Below are positions 1 to 10,862 of a stretch of DNA of 64,000 nt, one piece after another; the first letter of the stretch is position 1, and each line of letters opens with the position of its first letter. The notes under the pieces are model-generated. The model was given only the letters and a program-made list of their open reading frames with translations, was not told the DNA's origin and made no database searches. Source of the stretch: Macrobrachium rosenbergii (taxonomy: Eukaryota; Arthropoda; Malacostraca; Decapoda; Palaemonidae); contig NC_089742.1 of assembly GCF_040412425.1 (NCBI RefSeq), forward strand, positions 71,919,006-71,983,005, written 5' to 3'. The position numbers were made by a program, and so were the translations under genes.

Positions 1-1
1 T

Positions 2-137
2 GAGAAGTTAGAGGTTGCCTTGCACGAGCGTTGGGAGGCATTGGAACCTGAAACTGCAAAATCTTGCAGATTCGGTCCCCAAGCGGCTTAGGAAGCTTCT
101 AGCAAGGAATAGGAAGAGTGATGTTACAAAGTACTGA
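2..137 (+). pseudogene. Tc1/mariner transposase, C-terminal end
   Basis: Two overlapping frames read as the last ~45 residues of a Tc1/mariner-type transposase. The first frame (from 2) carries HERWEALEPETAKS. After a one-base shift near 60 the frame from 63 carries LADSVPKRLRKLL and ends VTKY followed by TGA at 135-137. A W-x-x-L-x-P-E block, then a xxSxPKR helix and a terminal (A/V)TKY-stop are typical of this superfamily. The copy is cut by the window edge and frameshifted, so inactive here. The rest of the protein, with the DDE/D core, would lie upstream of the window. Confidence 0.7.
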
Positions 138-261
138 TGTTGGTGAGTACCCATAATTATTTTTTGCATTTTTTTTATTGACGGTTACTGTTGTTAAATT
201 GAGATTTTGTATGAGGTGGACCTGTTGAATCCTGTTGTGCAACGATAATCTGTGCAGACTG
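138..261 (+). mobile_element. 3' end and terminal repeat of the Tc1/mariner element
   Basis: Non-coding tail after the transposase stop. The reverse complement of its end starts CAGTCTGCACAGATTATCG and is directly flanked by TA at 262-263, as expected for a Tc1/mariner terminus (TA target). The other terminus is outside the window, so the TIR cannot be matched. AT dinucleotide repeats follow from 262 to 333. Confidence 0.5.
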
Positions 262-333
262 TATATATATATATGGTACATACTGTATAGAGATATATAT
301 ATATAAATACATATATACAGATATATAGATATA

Positions 334-659
334 CAGGCAGTCCCGGTTTACGACAGTTCCGGCTAGAGTAAATATATTCATCAAAATTATTTCACTGGCT
401 TACGACGCGTTCCGGGGTTACGACGCGTCGTCGCCGATCCGACGGAAGAAATATGGCCCCAAAATGGCAGAATAATCATAATTTGAAGGTTTTTTGATGT
501 AAAACTCAATAATAATGCAGTTTACATCGTTTTCAATGCACCCAGAGCATTAAAAGTAAGGTTTTCTTATGATTTTTACGATTTTCGACGATGTTCGCTT
601 ACGACGATTTTCGTTACGACGCTTGGCGAAACGGAACCCCGTCATAAACCGGGGACCGC
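334..659. mobile_element. CAGG-ended MITE, subtype I
   Basis: The left end reads CAGGCAGTCCCGGTTTACGA and the reverse complement of the right end reads AGCGGTCCCCGGTTTATGAC, giving imperfect inverted termini inside TA-rich flanks. There is no coding capacity. The interior (pieces such as TTACGACGCGTTCCGGGG and the ATGCACCCAGAGCATTAAAA region) recurs in reverse orientation at 8459-8781. TA flanks and CAG termini suggest mobilisation by a Tigger/pogo-type transposase; that assignment is inference. Confidence 0.6.
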
Positions 660-687
660 TATATAGATATAGATATATATATATAAT

Positions 688-937
688 ATAGTAAACCCCC
701 CGTATTCGCGTTCTCAAGGTTCGCGGACTCACTCATTCACGGGTTTTTCTATGGAACCTATCTAAAAAATTTTCACGGGAAACTCACACATTCGCAGGTT
801 TTTCCATGGAACGTATCTATAAAAATATTCGCAGGAAACTCCATATTCATGGATGCAGATTTTTTTTGTCTTTTTCATAGAATTTTTTTTGTCTTTTTCA
901 TATGGCAACAGTATTTTGTATTTCCATATTTACTGTA
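688..937. repeat. MITE family 2, left end (AGTAAACCCC terminus)
   Basis: Begins ATAGTAAACCCCCCGTATTC and continues with repeated short blocks of the type TTCGCGG-ACTCA-CATTCACGGG-TTTTTC-TATGGAAC. The same terminus and blocks occur at 6474-6600 and, reversed, at 8340-8360 and 8423-8436. This copy is interrupted at 938 by a subtype II MITE. I could not find its matching right end with certainty. Confidence 0.45.
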
Positions 938-1242
938 CAGGCAGTCCCTGGTTATCGGCGGGGTTCCGTTTCTGAGGGTGTGATGATAACCAAAAATCGC
1001 TGCTAACCGAAAATTGGCGATTTCGGCAATTTTCAAGGGTTATTAGCGCCGAAAAGCGCTGATTTTTGGTTATCGGCGCCTCTGTTAGGTATGTATCAGC
1101 TCCAATACCCAATTATCGGCGCCGATAAGCGGAAATCAGCGATTTTCAGCGGGCGCCGAAAATTGCCGATTTTCATCACTAGACAAGCCCCACAAAACCA
1201 AATCGCGGTTAACCGAGCCCGCTGTTAACTGGGGACTGCCTG
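938..1242. mobile_element. CAGG-ended MITE, subtype II
   Basis: Termini CAGGCAGTCCCTGGTTATCG and, reversed from the right end, CAGGCAGTCCCCAGTTAACA form inverted repeats flanked by TA on both sides. The interior is GC-rich and full of self-complementary TCGGCGCCGA motifs, unlike the AT-rich surroundings. A second copy with the same ends and interior lies at 55249-55548. It has no ORF and is non-autonomous. Confidence 0.75.
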
Positions 1243-1379
1243 TATAATAACATTAAATAATCATGTAAATCAATAATAATACTGTACTACAGTACTGTAC
1301 ATATAATAGTAATAGAAATTAAATAATATTATGTAATACTACACTGGGTACCTTAATAATAATAAATAATACAGTAAAG

Positions 1380-1734
1380 TTAAATCATACGGGTAGTAAC
1401 TGGTGATGAATGTTGATTTCAGTATGCTGTAGATGATGATGATGATGAATTAGCTGTGCAGTACGATGAATGACAGGAGGCGCTGTCATATCAAGGTATT
1501 TGAACATGGCAATGAAGGTGGTACAGCAGGGCTACATGAGTATTTTACCTTGTTCATGCTCAATGCAGGCGACCGCACTTAATGTCATGCTGTAATGGGC
1601 TGCTACTTCTCCGTGACTTTTGCCTTCTCTTAACAAAACAATCATGTCTACAGTACTTTCTTCTCATCAGTCATTACAGTAATTGTAGGCTACTGGCCAG
1701 AGGCCTTAGAAGAAGCAGAGCATTCAGAGGACAT
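1380..1734 (-). pseudogene. Internally deleted Tigger relic (HTH start plus 3' UTR)
   Basis: On the minus strand an ATG at 1734 opens MSSECSASSKASG, and after two breaks a helix-turn-helix-like stretch MIVLLREGKSHGEVAAHY runs to about 1550. It resembles the first HTH of the intact Tigger frame at 2546 (LLDMLKEGKSFAAVGCHF) but is not the same family. Further along the minus strand, 1480-1380 matches the 3' UTR of the plus-strand Tigger (ATTCATCATCATCATC and ACCCGTATGATTTA blocks, 4590-4650). The DDE core between them is missing, so this is a deletion derivative facing the other way. Confidence 0.55.
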
Positions 1735-2249
1735 CTTAATGCACGGTTTCAAAAAATATTTTTAGGCCATAGTACTGTACACGCAAAACACACAAATGTG
1801 AGATAGCAATAAAACGGGTTATACTGAGTCATTTGCCGATAATTTGCCGCTATGGTATACGCATGGTACTACTGGCTGCACGTACATATACTAACACTGA
1901 TCTTCTGCACACACAGTACGTACATTTTATAAAATGTTTTGTTGTAGGATGATTCTTAAATATTACATACAAAAAGTGTTTTAGGATGATACATAGTACA
2001 GTACAGTACTATGGGTAGTACGTAGAGCATATCTAAAATACGTAAGACAACAGGAATACTGCAGGGTACGTATGTTTACATCTGAGGTACGTAGCATTTT
2101 CATGTATGTACTAAGTATATATTAATGACTACTGTAAGTACATTTTGTAAGTTGAAAAACGATTTACTAATTTTCAAATATTACAGTACTGTAATATATT
2201 AACGTAAACACAGCAAAATTTCAATACCTCTCTGCAAATACAAAGAAAT

Positions 2250-2545
2250 CACGATGCTGGACACTGTGTACCCAGGACCAGTGATACTCGACACACTATT
2301 GGCTGTCATCTGCAAAGCAGCCAATCCAGAAGCACCATTCATTTTCCTTGGCGCTCATTGGCTGTTCACTTGGGGCTGATTGGCTGAACATTCACAACCA
2401 ACTCGCGAACACGGAATTCTGAGAGGCCGCTCCACGGCATCCTCCTCAGATTGTGCGTATAGTTCGCAGCATCCTACCGTGTGAAACCGTGCGTCTGTCC
2501 GTTTTGATTTTTTATCTTTGTGCATCAGTAGTATTCGGCCCTAAA
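2250..2545 (+). promoter_or_regulatory. Probable 5' UTR/promoter of the Tigger element
   Basis: The region upstream of the transposase start has four CCAAT-type boxes in about 80 bases: ATTGGCTG at about 2303, 2357 and 2379 (reverse orientation) and AGCCAATC at about 2319. It is more GC-rich than its flanks. Clustered CCAAT boxes are a known pol II promoter feature; that they drive this element is inference. No clear TATA box was seen. Confidence 0.35.
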
Positions 2546-4537
2546 ATGCCTCCTAAAAAACGCCCTGCTCCTTCAAAGCCTTCTGGCAAAGAGTCTAAAA
2601 GAAAGAAGACTGTTATGAAACTCGAGGAGAAGGTGAAACTTCTTGACATGTTAAAGGAGGGCAAAAGTTTTGCCGCGGTTGGCTGCCATTTCAGTGTTAA
2701 AGAGAGCACAGTGAGATATATGAAGAAAAAAGTGGCGGAGATACGCAAGTCTGTGAGTATGAGCTACTTCGGTAGTGCAAAGACAGTTGCGACAGTGCGG
2801 GATAAAACAATCGTGAAAATGGAATCTGCTCTGGCAATCTGGATAAAGGACTGTCGGAAGAAAAATGTGCCCCTCGACTCCAACATCATTCCCGAGAAAG
2901 TGCGACAACTCTACCAGCAGTTATCAACTACTAAGGAAGGCGATGACATAGTACAGGCAGAGGAAGGCGTTGAAGAAGGCGAATTAGAATTTTTAGGCTT
3001 TGATGAACCAGCAGAATAAGAAGAGGGGGAAGAGCCCCAAGGAGGACCATCATCAGTGCCTCAAGGTTTCCAGGCCAGCAAGGAGTGGTTCCACCGATTT
3101 CAAAAGCGGTTCCACCTAAAGTCTGTTACTCTGCATGGGGAATCAGCATCTGCAGACATTGAAGCAGCCGCGAAATATCCGGAGGCCTTCAAGAAGATCA
3201 TTGAGGAGAAGGGCTACCATCCAGAACAGGTGTTCAATATGGGTGAGACTGGCCTGTTCTGGAAGAAGATGCCTTCCCGGACATACCTTATTAAGGACGA
3301 AGCTAAAGCCTCTGGATTCAAGGCCCAGAAGGATAGGGTTACCCTCATCATGTGTGGGAATGCAGCTGGTTTCATGCTTAAACCAGGCCTCATTTACAAG
3401 GCTGCAAACCCAAGGGCCCTCAAGAATAAGAACAAGGCATTGCTTCCTGTGTTCTGGATGCATAACCCTAAGGCCTGGATCACCAAAGTCCTCATAGAGT
3501 ACTGGTTCCATCAGAGCTTCATCCCTCAAGTTAGGCAATACCTGAACGACTTGGCCATGGAGTTCAAGGTGTTGCTGCTTATGGATAATGCTGGTGGCCA
3601 CCCTCTCGATCTTTCTTACAAGGGAGTCCAGCTTGAGTTCCTCCCTCCCAACACCACCTCTCTCCTCCAGCCTATGGAGCAGGGTGTGATCCATGCCTTC
3701 AAGGCACTCTATACCAGGAACTCCCTCCAACACCTTGTAACTGCAATGGACAGTGACAGTGAATTTACGCTAAAAGAGTATTGGCATAAATTCACAATTG
3801 CCACATGTCTGAGCATCATCAGCCGATCACTGAATGACATGAAGAAGGAGACCCTGAACGCATGCTGGAACAAGTTGTGGCCGGAGTGTGTTCATGGTTA
3901 CATTGGCTTCTCTCCTGAAGAAATTCAACATTCGGCCATTAATAAGGTTGTCCAGTTGGCGAGGATTCTAGGTGGGAAAGGCTTCGAGGACATCACCGAG
4001 GATGAAATCGGCACCCTTATTGATGCTCACTCTGACCCCCTGACGGACCAGGATTTGGAAGAGCTGACGAAGTCTGCCAGTGAGGAAGAAGATATGCCAG
4101 GTTCAGGGGAGGAGCAGGAGGAGGAGGAGTGCGGCCTGACTTTGGAACGTCTGTCCCACATGAAGAGAATGATTAAGGATATGCAGGAGTATGTTTCAAC
4201 ATGGGATCCTTTAATGGAACGCTCCTTAAAGTTTTCAAACATCCTTGATTCAGCATGGGAGCCCTATAATCAAACCCTCACCACCATGAAAAAGCAGCGA
4301 CAGCAGCTGCCTATCACCATGTTCATCAAATGGACGAAGAAGGCCCCTCCAAAGCCTCCCAAATCACCCGAAGTAGTGCCTCTCGAATCGCCTGAAGAAA
4401 TGCCTCCCCAATCGCCTGAAGTAGTGCTTCTCAAAACGCCTGAAGAAGTGCCTCCCCAACCGCCTGAAGTCGTGCCTCCCAAATCAACTGAAGAAGTGCC
4501 TCCTGAAGGTGAAGAGGCACCCTCAGATGAGTTGTAA
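2546..4537 (+). pseudogene. Tigger/pogo-family transposase with one internal stop
   Basis: The frame starts MPPKKRPAPSKPSGKE at ATG 2546 and runs 663 codons to TAA 4535-4537, with a single in-frame TAA at 3017-3019 (codon 158) and no frameshift. Order: basic N-terminus; first HTH (about residues 30-75, KLLDMLKEGKSFAAVGCHF); second CENP-B-type HTH (about 85-200, containing the stop, then FQASKEWFHRFQKRF); DDE domain. Family active-site blocks are FNM(D)ETG, LLLMDN and PNTTSLLQPM(D)QG. Here they read FNMGETG (codon 233, Gly), LLLMDNAGGH (D347) and QPMEQGV (Glu378). The last ~60 residues are a repeated proline-rich SPE(E/V)VPP tail. The family cuts and pastes DNA at TA targets. This copy has a stop and two altered catalytic positions, so it is probably dead, though D-to-E may be tolerated. 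Confidence 0.88.
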
Positions 4538-5374
4538 CTCCTTTGCTTTGCTGTGCAGTCATATCTTCATCGTCATTCATTGCACTGCACAGCTAATTCA
4601 TCATCATCATCTTTAATCAACATTCATTGCTGGTGAGTACCCGTATGATTTACGTATGTAGTAATCTTAATATATAAGTAGTATTAAATTTTTTAAAATG
4701 TGTATAAATTTTTTTTTAATTTTCTGTCTCTCTCTTTTTGTGAATTACGTATACGTAAATACCAATGTTCCCTCCGAAAAGAAAACGGGACGGCTTGTAA
4801 CTGTATGAAAGAAAATGTGCGTGGCTGAATACGTAGGGAGGACTGGATTATTTTCACCTACAGCTGTAAGCCATACAGTACATATGTATAAATGTAATGA
4901 TAAAATGTTTAAGATGGCCAGGAAATTATATTAATAGCATCATTTCAAAGATTAATACAGTAATAAGGCAATAGTTTAATGTATATTTGATGTAGGCTGG
5001 TATTTTTAGGCATACAGTTTTGGTCTTTGACCCTTCATGGTAGACAGGTACAAATATATGTAGTTTTTTTTTTGAAATGTGCATGTTTTTTTTTCTCTCT
5101 CTTTTTTGTGAATTACATACTGTATCAAGGGGTGTGGTTCCCCCCCGAAAGAAAACAGGATTGCTTATAACTGTATGAAATAAAAATGTGTCTGTATATA
5201 ACACATCCTACATTATTTTCACCTAAGCCATACATACATATATAAATGTAATGATAAAATGTTTAAGATACATATATTAATAGTATCATTTCAAAGATTA
5301 ATACAGTAATAACAGCAATAGTTTAATGTATATTTGATGTAGGCTGGTATTTTTAGTTATCTTCACACCCTTCT
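4538..5374 (+). repeat. Tigger 3' region with a ~350-bp tandem duplication
   Basis: After the transposase stop the sequence contains two diverged direct copies of one segment, about 4700-5015 and 5070-5360. Shared blocks include GTGAATTAC, CCGAAA(A)GAAAAC, ACTGTATGAAA, ATTATTTTCACCTA, ATAAATGTAATGATAAAATG and AGTTTAATGTATATTTGATG. The 4590-4650 part also matches the inverted Tigger relic at 1380-1480. No ORF is credible here. The right terminus of the element was not found. Confidence 0.6.
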
Positions 5375-5472
5375 GAAACAGGTATAAGTGTTTTTAGAGG
5401 GGCGTTGCAAGCATTTTCAAGGTTGAACCTATTTGGGGGTGTGGATATGCCCCCGTGAATATATATATATAG

Positions 5473-5555
<83 letters not shown>

Positions 5556-6060
5556 TATATACCATATACATACATACATACATTGCATACAGGATGTGTC
5601 ACACACACACACACACACAATAGGTCAAAGTCCCGGTTAATGCGATTTTCAAAATCCCCCTCTAAAAACACTTAGAACTGCCCATTTTTATAGCTATAAA
5701 ATATAAGAAACCCTATATAAATGCTTATACCTATATTATTTTAATAGTTTTATCACAAAAAGTGCATTTATTCATGAAAATAAGAAAATACAGTAATTAG
5801 TAAATATATTCTCAGTGAAAATACCGCCAATTCGCGGAGGATCTGTCCAAAACCCCTAGATATGTCAAATCCATAGAGAATCCCTCTAAAAACACTTGAG
5901 TACCCATTTTTATAGCAAACCAAGAAAAACCCTGTAAAATGCTTATTACTTTATTTTAATATTTTTATCACAAAAAGTGCATTTATTCATGAAAATAAGA
6001 AAATACAGTAATTAGTAAATATTTCTAGTATAAATATATATATATTTATTTTCTATGAAA
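5375..6060. repeat. MITE family 2 fragments around AT and AC microsatellites
   Basis: Contains (AT)n at 5459-5560 and (AC)n at 5600-5619. Blocks of MITE family 2 are present in reverse orientation at 5640-5870 and again at 5877-6035. The two share CCCTCTAAAAACACTT, CCCATTTTTATAGC, TTTTATCACAAAAAGTGCAT and AAAATACAGTAATTAGTAAA, so one is a direct duplicate of the other. The same core appears in forward orientation at 6590-6670. No coding sequence. Confidence 0.5.
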
Positions 6061-6113
6061 AATTTATATATATGTTCCATATATATATATATAATATAGT
6101 CCCCATGAATGAG

Positions 6114-6126
6114 ATATATATATATA

Positions 6127-6193
<67 letters not shown>
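6114..6193. repeat. (AT)n microsatellite
   Basis: About 80 bases of nearly pure AT dinucleotide with one TTTA interruption. Reading frames across it give only Tyr-Ile repeats and are not genes. Confidence 0.95.
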
Positions 6194-6196
<3 letters not shown>

Positions 6197-6473
6197 GACC
6201 CTCTGGATACATTTGTGGATGGTGCTGTTCATGAAAATAGGAAGGGGACACCTATCTTTTCTAATGCATAAAGAGGGAGAATCTGCATTTAGACAGAAAA
6301 CATATCATCTCACTATCATGTAGAAGGTCAGGAAGGAGTCTGCCTTGTTGATAACAATATACACTGACCTAACAGCACCCACAGGGAGACATGACCATCA
6401 GACACGGGGCCCTGTCAGGACCCTGAATGTTAGTGTCAACTACAAAAAAAACGTGTGGCTTATCAACAATATA

Positions 6474-6671
6474 GTAAACCCCTGGACTCACGGTCTCACA
6501 ATTAGCAGACTCGCGTATTCACAGGTTTCTCTGTGGAATGTATCTACCCATTATTCACGGAAAATTCGCCCATTCGCGGTATTTTTCACAGAGAAATATT
6601 CACTAATTACTGTATTTTTCTCTTATTTTCATGACTAAATGCACTTTTTGTGATAAAACTATTAAAATACT
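6474..6671. mobile_element. MITE family 2, left half (split copy)
   Basis: Starts ATAGTAAACCCCTGGACTCA, continues through the TTCGCGG/ATTCACGG blocks and the core TGTATTTTTCTCTTATTTTCATG, and stops at ATTAAAATACT where a CAGG-ended element begins. The right half resumes after 8136. The matching core in reverse at 5640-5870 supports the assignment. Confidence 0.55.
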
Positions 6672-8136
6672 CAGGCAATGCTCGAGTTACGATAATTCAC
6701 CTTACGATAATTTGATTTTGCAATGGGGTAAGCAATTAATACCGATAGACATTACTATTTATAAAATATTTTTAAATTTTGTGTGGGCACCGGCAGCAGC
6801 ATAATCAGGCAGTGAGAGAGACCAAATTACAACAGACAACTTTTCTTCCATCTCTTTATCCCATCTTCTAGTTAAGAGAGTAAATGAGAATGATATAAGT
6901 ATTGTTAGTAACGTTATACTCTTGCGTAAATGCGTACAGCCATAAACAACCAACCAAGAAACTGTTGTTTTGCTTATAACCAAATCAGATAACAACAGCC
7001 GTTTACTTGGTATTTCAACCATTTTACGGTAATAAACCATTACCATAGCTTATAGCACAAATGACGTTAAGTAGAACAGGACTGATATATTTTTACATTA
7101 TACCCTTATTCGGTATGGATAAAAGATTGTCAAGAAAAAATACTGTTAAATTCAAGCTGCAAGTTGTAGCTGAAGCTGAGAAAACAATGTTCTAGTTGCT
7201 AATGACTACACTGTAAATTATCGTGCATTGGCAACATGGATGAAACCCGATCATAATTAAAATGGGAGAGGAAGTATTTTAATCAAAACTACTGGGCATA
7301 AAAGAACACATTGCTGTTAGTTTTACACCGATAAACGATAAATACGTAAAGCTCGTATTGTGATGAAATCAAGTGAAAATAGTGAATGGAATCTTGAATT
7401 TTGTTTTTTACATAAAACAAACATCCCCAAACAGCCATCATCATCTATTAACAACAAAATAGATTAATTTCACAACGAGACGTATTTTAGTTATATTTTG
7501 ACTTAAAAACACTTTGTATAACGAAAAATAACCTTGCCCCATATAAATAAAGTATCTAAAGATCCATTTATGATAACTATAAGCAAGAAAGTGCTCTGAA
7601 CTGAATTAAATACGGCAATATAAGTGCCGCATAAACGATTTCCAAACCAAAACATTGATCGCTATGACCTCAATTTATAATACAAAAGCAATATAAGAAT
7701 TTATACAATATTACTGGATACAGTGAATTAAGGCATAACATTTTAAAAGATGCATATTCGTTATGTTAACGTTTGTATAGCACAATATGTGAATACAGAG
7801 TACAGTATAATGTAGGCTACACTACTGTATATGTATACAATGTACCATAGTGTAGGCTAAGCTAATTCTTATTATTCAATTTCTCTTTGCACTGAATTAT
7901 CATAAGTCACTTTGCATGAACCTCCAGAATTAGCTGATATTAATAATTACTATACCGTGTATATACAGAGTATACTTCATAGTGTAGGCTAGACTACCAT
8001 ATATGTATTACATGGTACCGATACCCTAGTGTAGGCTAGGCTATGTTCGAGATACGTTTTGGTATTTCTTACGTTTTTTCCAACAAACGATGGTTTTTTT
8101 TGGAACCTAACCCCATCATAAGTAGGATAATACCTG
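6672..8136 (+). mobile_element. Degenerate pogo/Tigger-like element nested in MITE family 2
   Basis: Left end CAGGCAATGCTCGAGTTACG; reverse complement of the right end CAGGTATTATCCTACTTATG. These are imperfect inverted termini of about 23 bases. Length is about 1.46 kb, short of the 2-3 kb of autonomous members. It contains one recognisable coding relic (7115-7260). It sits between the two halves of a family 2 MITE (6474-6671 and 8137-8360), which dates it as the younger insertion. Confidence 0.55.
7115..7260 (+). pseudogene. Transposase N-terminal HTH relic (pogo/Brinker-type)
   Basis: ATG 7115 opens MDKRLSRKNTVKFKLQVVAE, and after one frameshift the sequence continues VLVANDYTVNYRALATWM before a stop. 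A basic K-x-x-(F/Y)K-L-x-V-(V/I) first helix, an AxxY/N turn and a terminal W are typical of pogo/psq-like DNA-binding domains. The DDE domain is not recognisable downstream. It is a dead remnant. Confidence 0.5.
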
Positions 8137-8421
<285 letters not shown>

Positions 8422-8458
8422 AGGGTTTACTGTTCCTTCTTTAATCTAATGCACGTGT

Positions 8459-8781
8459 CGGGGTTCCGCTGAAAATCTGAAAATCAAAATGAAAAATCAT
8501 CAAAAGTCCTAAGAAAACCTTACTTTTAATGCTTTGGGTGTACAGTATTGAAAACAATGTAAACTGCATTTTTACTGAGTTTTTCATAAAAAAAAAAACT
8601 CCAAATTTTTATTATTCTGCCATTTTGTAAAATATTTCTTCGGTCGGATTGGCATCGTAAAGCGTTGTAACCCTGGAACATGCGTTGTAAACCAGGAAAT
8701 AATTTCTGATGAATATATTTAACAAGCGTTATAACCTCGGAACGTTGTAAGCCAGACCCGTCGTAACCTGGGGACTGCCTG
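8459..8781. mobile_element. CAGG-ended MITE, subtype I, reverse copy
   Basis: The right end is GTAACCTGGGGACTGCCTG (8763-8781), the reverse of CAGGCAGTCCCC. The interior matches the copy at 334-659 in reverse: CCTTACTTTTAATGC, GAAAACAATGTAAACTGCAT, TTATTATTCTGCCATTTTG, AAATATTTCTTCGGTCGG. The left terminus is eroded to GGGGTTCCG. Confidence 0.65.
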
Positions 8782-8964
8782 TAAACATCTGCAAGCTGAA
8801 TGCTTATCATGAGTACAAAACTAGAAAGTCCATGGCTTTATGGGATTTCTCTCTGAGAGCCTGCTAAACAAATATGGTACATTTCAGTCAGTAAGAGGTG
8901 GTAGAAAGGTATTAACAGCATAAAACAATCATACTGCAACCCAGCAATGGTGCCTGAAGCACTA

Positions 8965-9260
8965 CCTCACACCAGTGCTACCAACACGGGAGAGCAAAAG
9001 CACATAGAGAGTGCCACCATGTGTGTACATATACAAACAAATGAGAGCAGTTAAAAAATAAGAGAATATCAACCTGGTTCCTAAGTTGTAATGTGGCCTT
9101 ATGCTTGGAATGCTTGTACCAGCACCACCAACACAGGGGAAAACAAAATGACAAAGATTGTATAATATCTGTACAAATACAAAGAAATGAGTGCAGTTCA
9201 AAAATAAGAGTGTGTTAACTTGGTTCCCCAGTTGTAATGTGGCCTTATGTTTGCAATGCT
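8965..9260. repeat. ~144-bp tandem duplication
   Basis: Two adjacent diverged copies. CCAGTGCTACCAACACGGG / CCAGCACCACCAACACAGG and TTGTAATGTGGCCTTATG (about 9088 and 9232) lie about 144 bases apart. No coding support was seen in either copy. Confidence 0.55.
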
Positions 9261-9289
9261 TTTGAGAAAACCACAGCTATGTCAAGTTC

Positions 9290-10862
9290 TAGAAAATGAA
9301 AATTCTTATGATATTTTTAATTATTTGGATACTTATCTACTGTTAAGTTAGTTTATATCTTTGCGCTGTTAGGTGCCACTGACATTCAAAATAAAAACAA
9401 TAACGCTTGGCTGACCTCAAGGACTGTCTCTGTAATCACGTTTCCCACCATGTGGTGGTGGAATGTTTACATTCTCGTCAAAATTCTTCATAAGCATCCA
9501 CTAAGATGTGGGGGCTGTGTGGGTTTCCACTTTAACAGTAGGTAAGTATCCAAATAATTTTATCATAAAACTTTTCATGATTTAGAATGAACCTTGCCTA
9601 CTGCTAAGATAGCTGACTACCACATTGAATGAGGATGGTGGTAAGTGCAGCCAGAGAAACATCTGTTCAGCCACGTAAACTAAAAGCTTTTTTAAATGAG
9701 GAGAAAATGCTTCTAAACATTCCTACCAGTTGTGTGATCCTTCCTGATAAGTCTTGGCACCAGATATTGCAACCAAAATAGGGTAAGACCATCATACTAA
9801 TACTTATCAGAGGATCCTTACAGGGAAAAAGGACTCTGTATCTCACAAAGTACTAGTGACTCCTGTGCCTGAGTCAAAAGCCCATAACTGACAGTCCAAA
9901 GCTAAAGACAACTAACTTCAGATATGAATGAGTGCTCCTATACACCAATATGTACCTTCATGCTGCAAAAATTCAACACTGGGATTTCCTATGAAGTTGT
10001 GCTCAGATACAACAATATATAATTTCTCAGATACAACAATATATAATTTCATGCTGTGAAAATTCAACACTGGGATTTCCTATCAATTAACAATATGAGA
10101 GAAAGGCAGTTTACTCTCATATTTGGTTCAGGAGTATGTGTCCCTGCTGCAATGATACGACTAAGGGTTTACATGTCTCATACAAAATTTGAACATTCTG
10201 CAAATAATGTGAGACAAAAGCAAAGTTACACCTCCATTGAGCTGTGTTAACAACCTTCTCTAGCGCAAGGTTTTAAAGGAAATAAAAAGACATACTTACA
10301 GCAAAGACACCATGAGACTTTACTTTCAAAAACAGCAAAATCTCATGAATGAACTCCATTTGCACTGACTTAAGCATTCTTGGACATAAGAGTGTTTGGC
10401 CTCTTAATGCCACAACATAAATTCTTAACTCCTCCTCCTCCTAAAGGTTTAAGTCTGTTCAGGTACACCCTTAAGAGTTCTAATTGGGCATAACAAAGCC
10501 ACCTCTTCATTTCCTACTAAAGCAGTTAAATTAGAAGCACTGTCACAAATCTGAGAAGGACTTTTGCTTCTATTCCTTTGGCTCTAAGCAATGAAAGAAG
10601 AGAGGTTTCCACTGAAAGCCCACTCACAAGAAGGGGCATGATGCTCACTAATACACTTTGCAGTAGCAAGAGCTAAAAGAAAAAGTGTCTTCAAGGTTCT
10701 TCAGAGATGCCTTATCCAAAGGCTCAAACTAAGGTAATATTAAATCCTTGAGGACTGTCCAATTTTCATCATAAACCATAATAGAATTTGAAATTTCCAG
10801 CTCGAAGGCTCAAAACCCTCCTTCAAATCTAAATCGTTCACAATATTCCAGATAGCAAATAA
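9290..10862 (-). mobile_element. DIRS-like retroelement copy A, distal part
   Basis: Aligns block by block with 14200-15600 (copy B) and partly with 61690-62110. Shared blocks: ATTATTTGGATACTTA, CATTCAAAATAAAA, TTTCCCACCA-GTGG, AGTTAGCTGACTA-CACACTGAATGAGG, GCCTTATCCAAAGGCT. The coding relics of the same copy lie at 13140-14079 on the minus strand, so this is downstream of the recombinase region in element orientation. It contains 9293-9580, an inverted-repeat segment. A TTAA-flanked element interrupts the copy at 10863. Confidence 0.55.
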
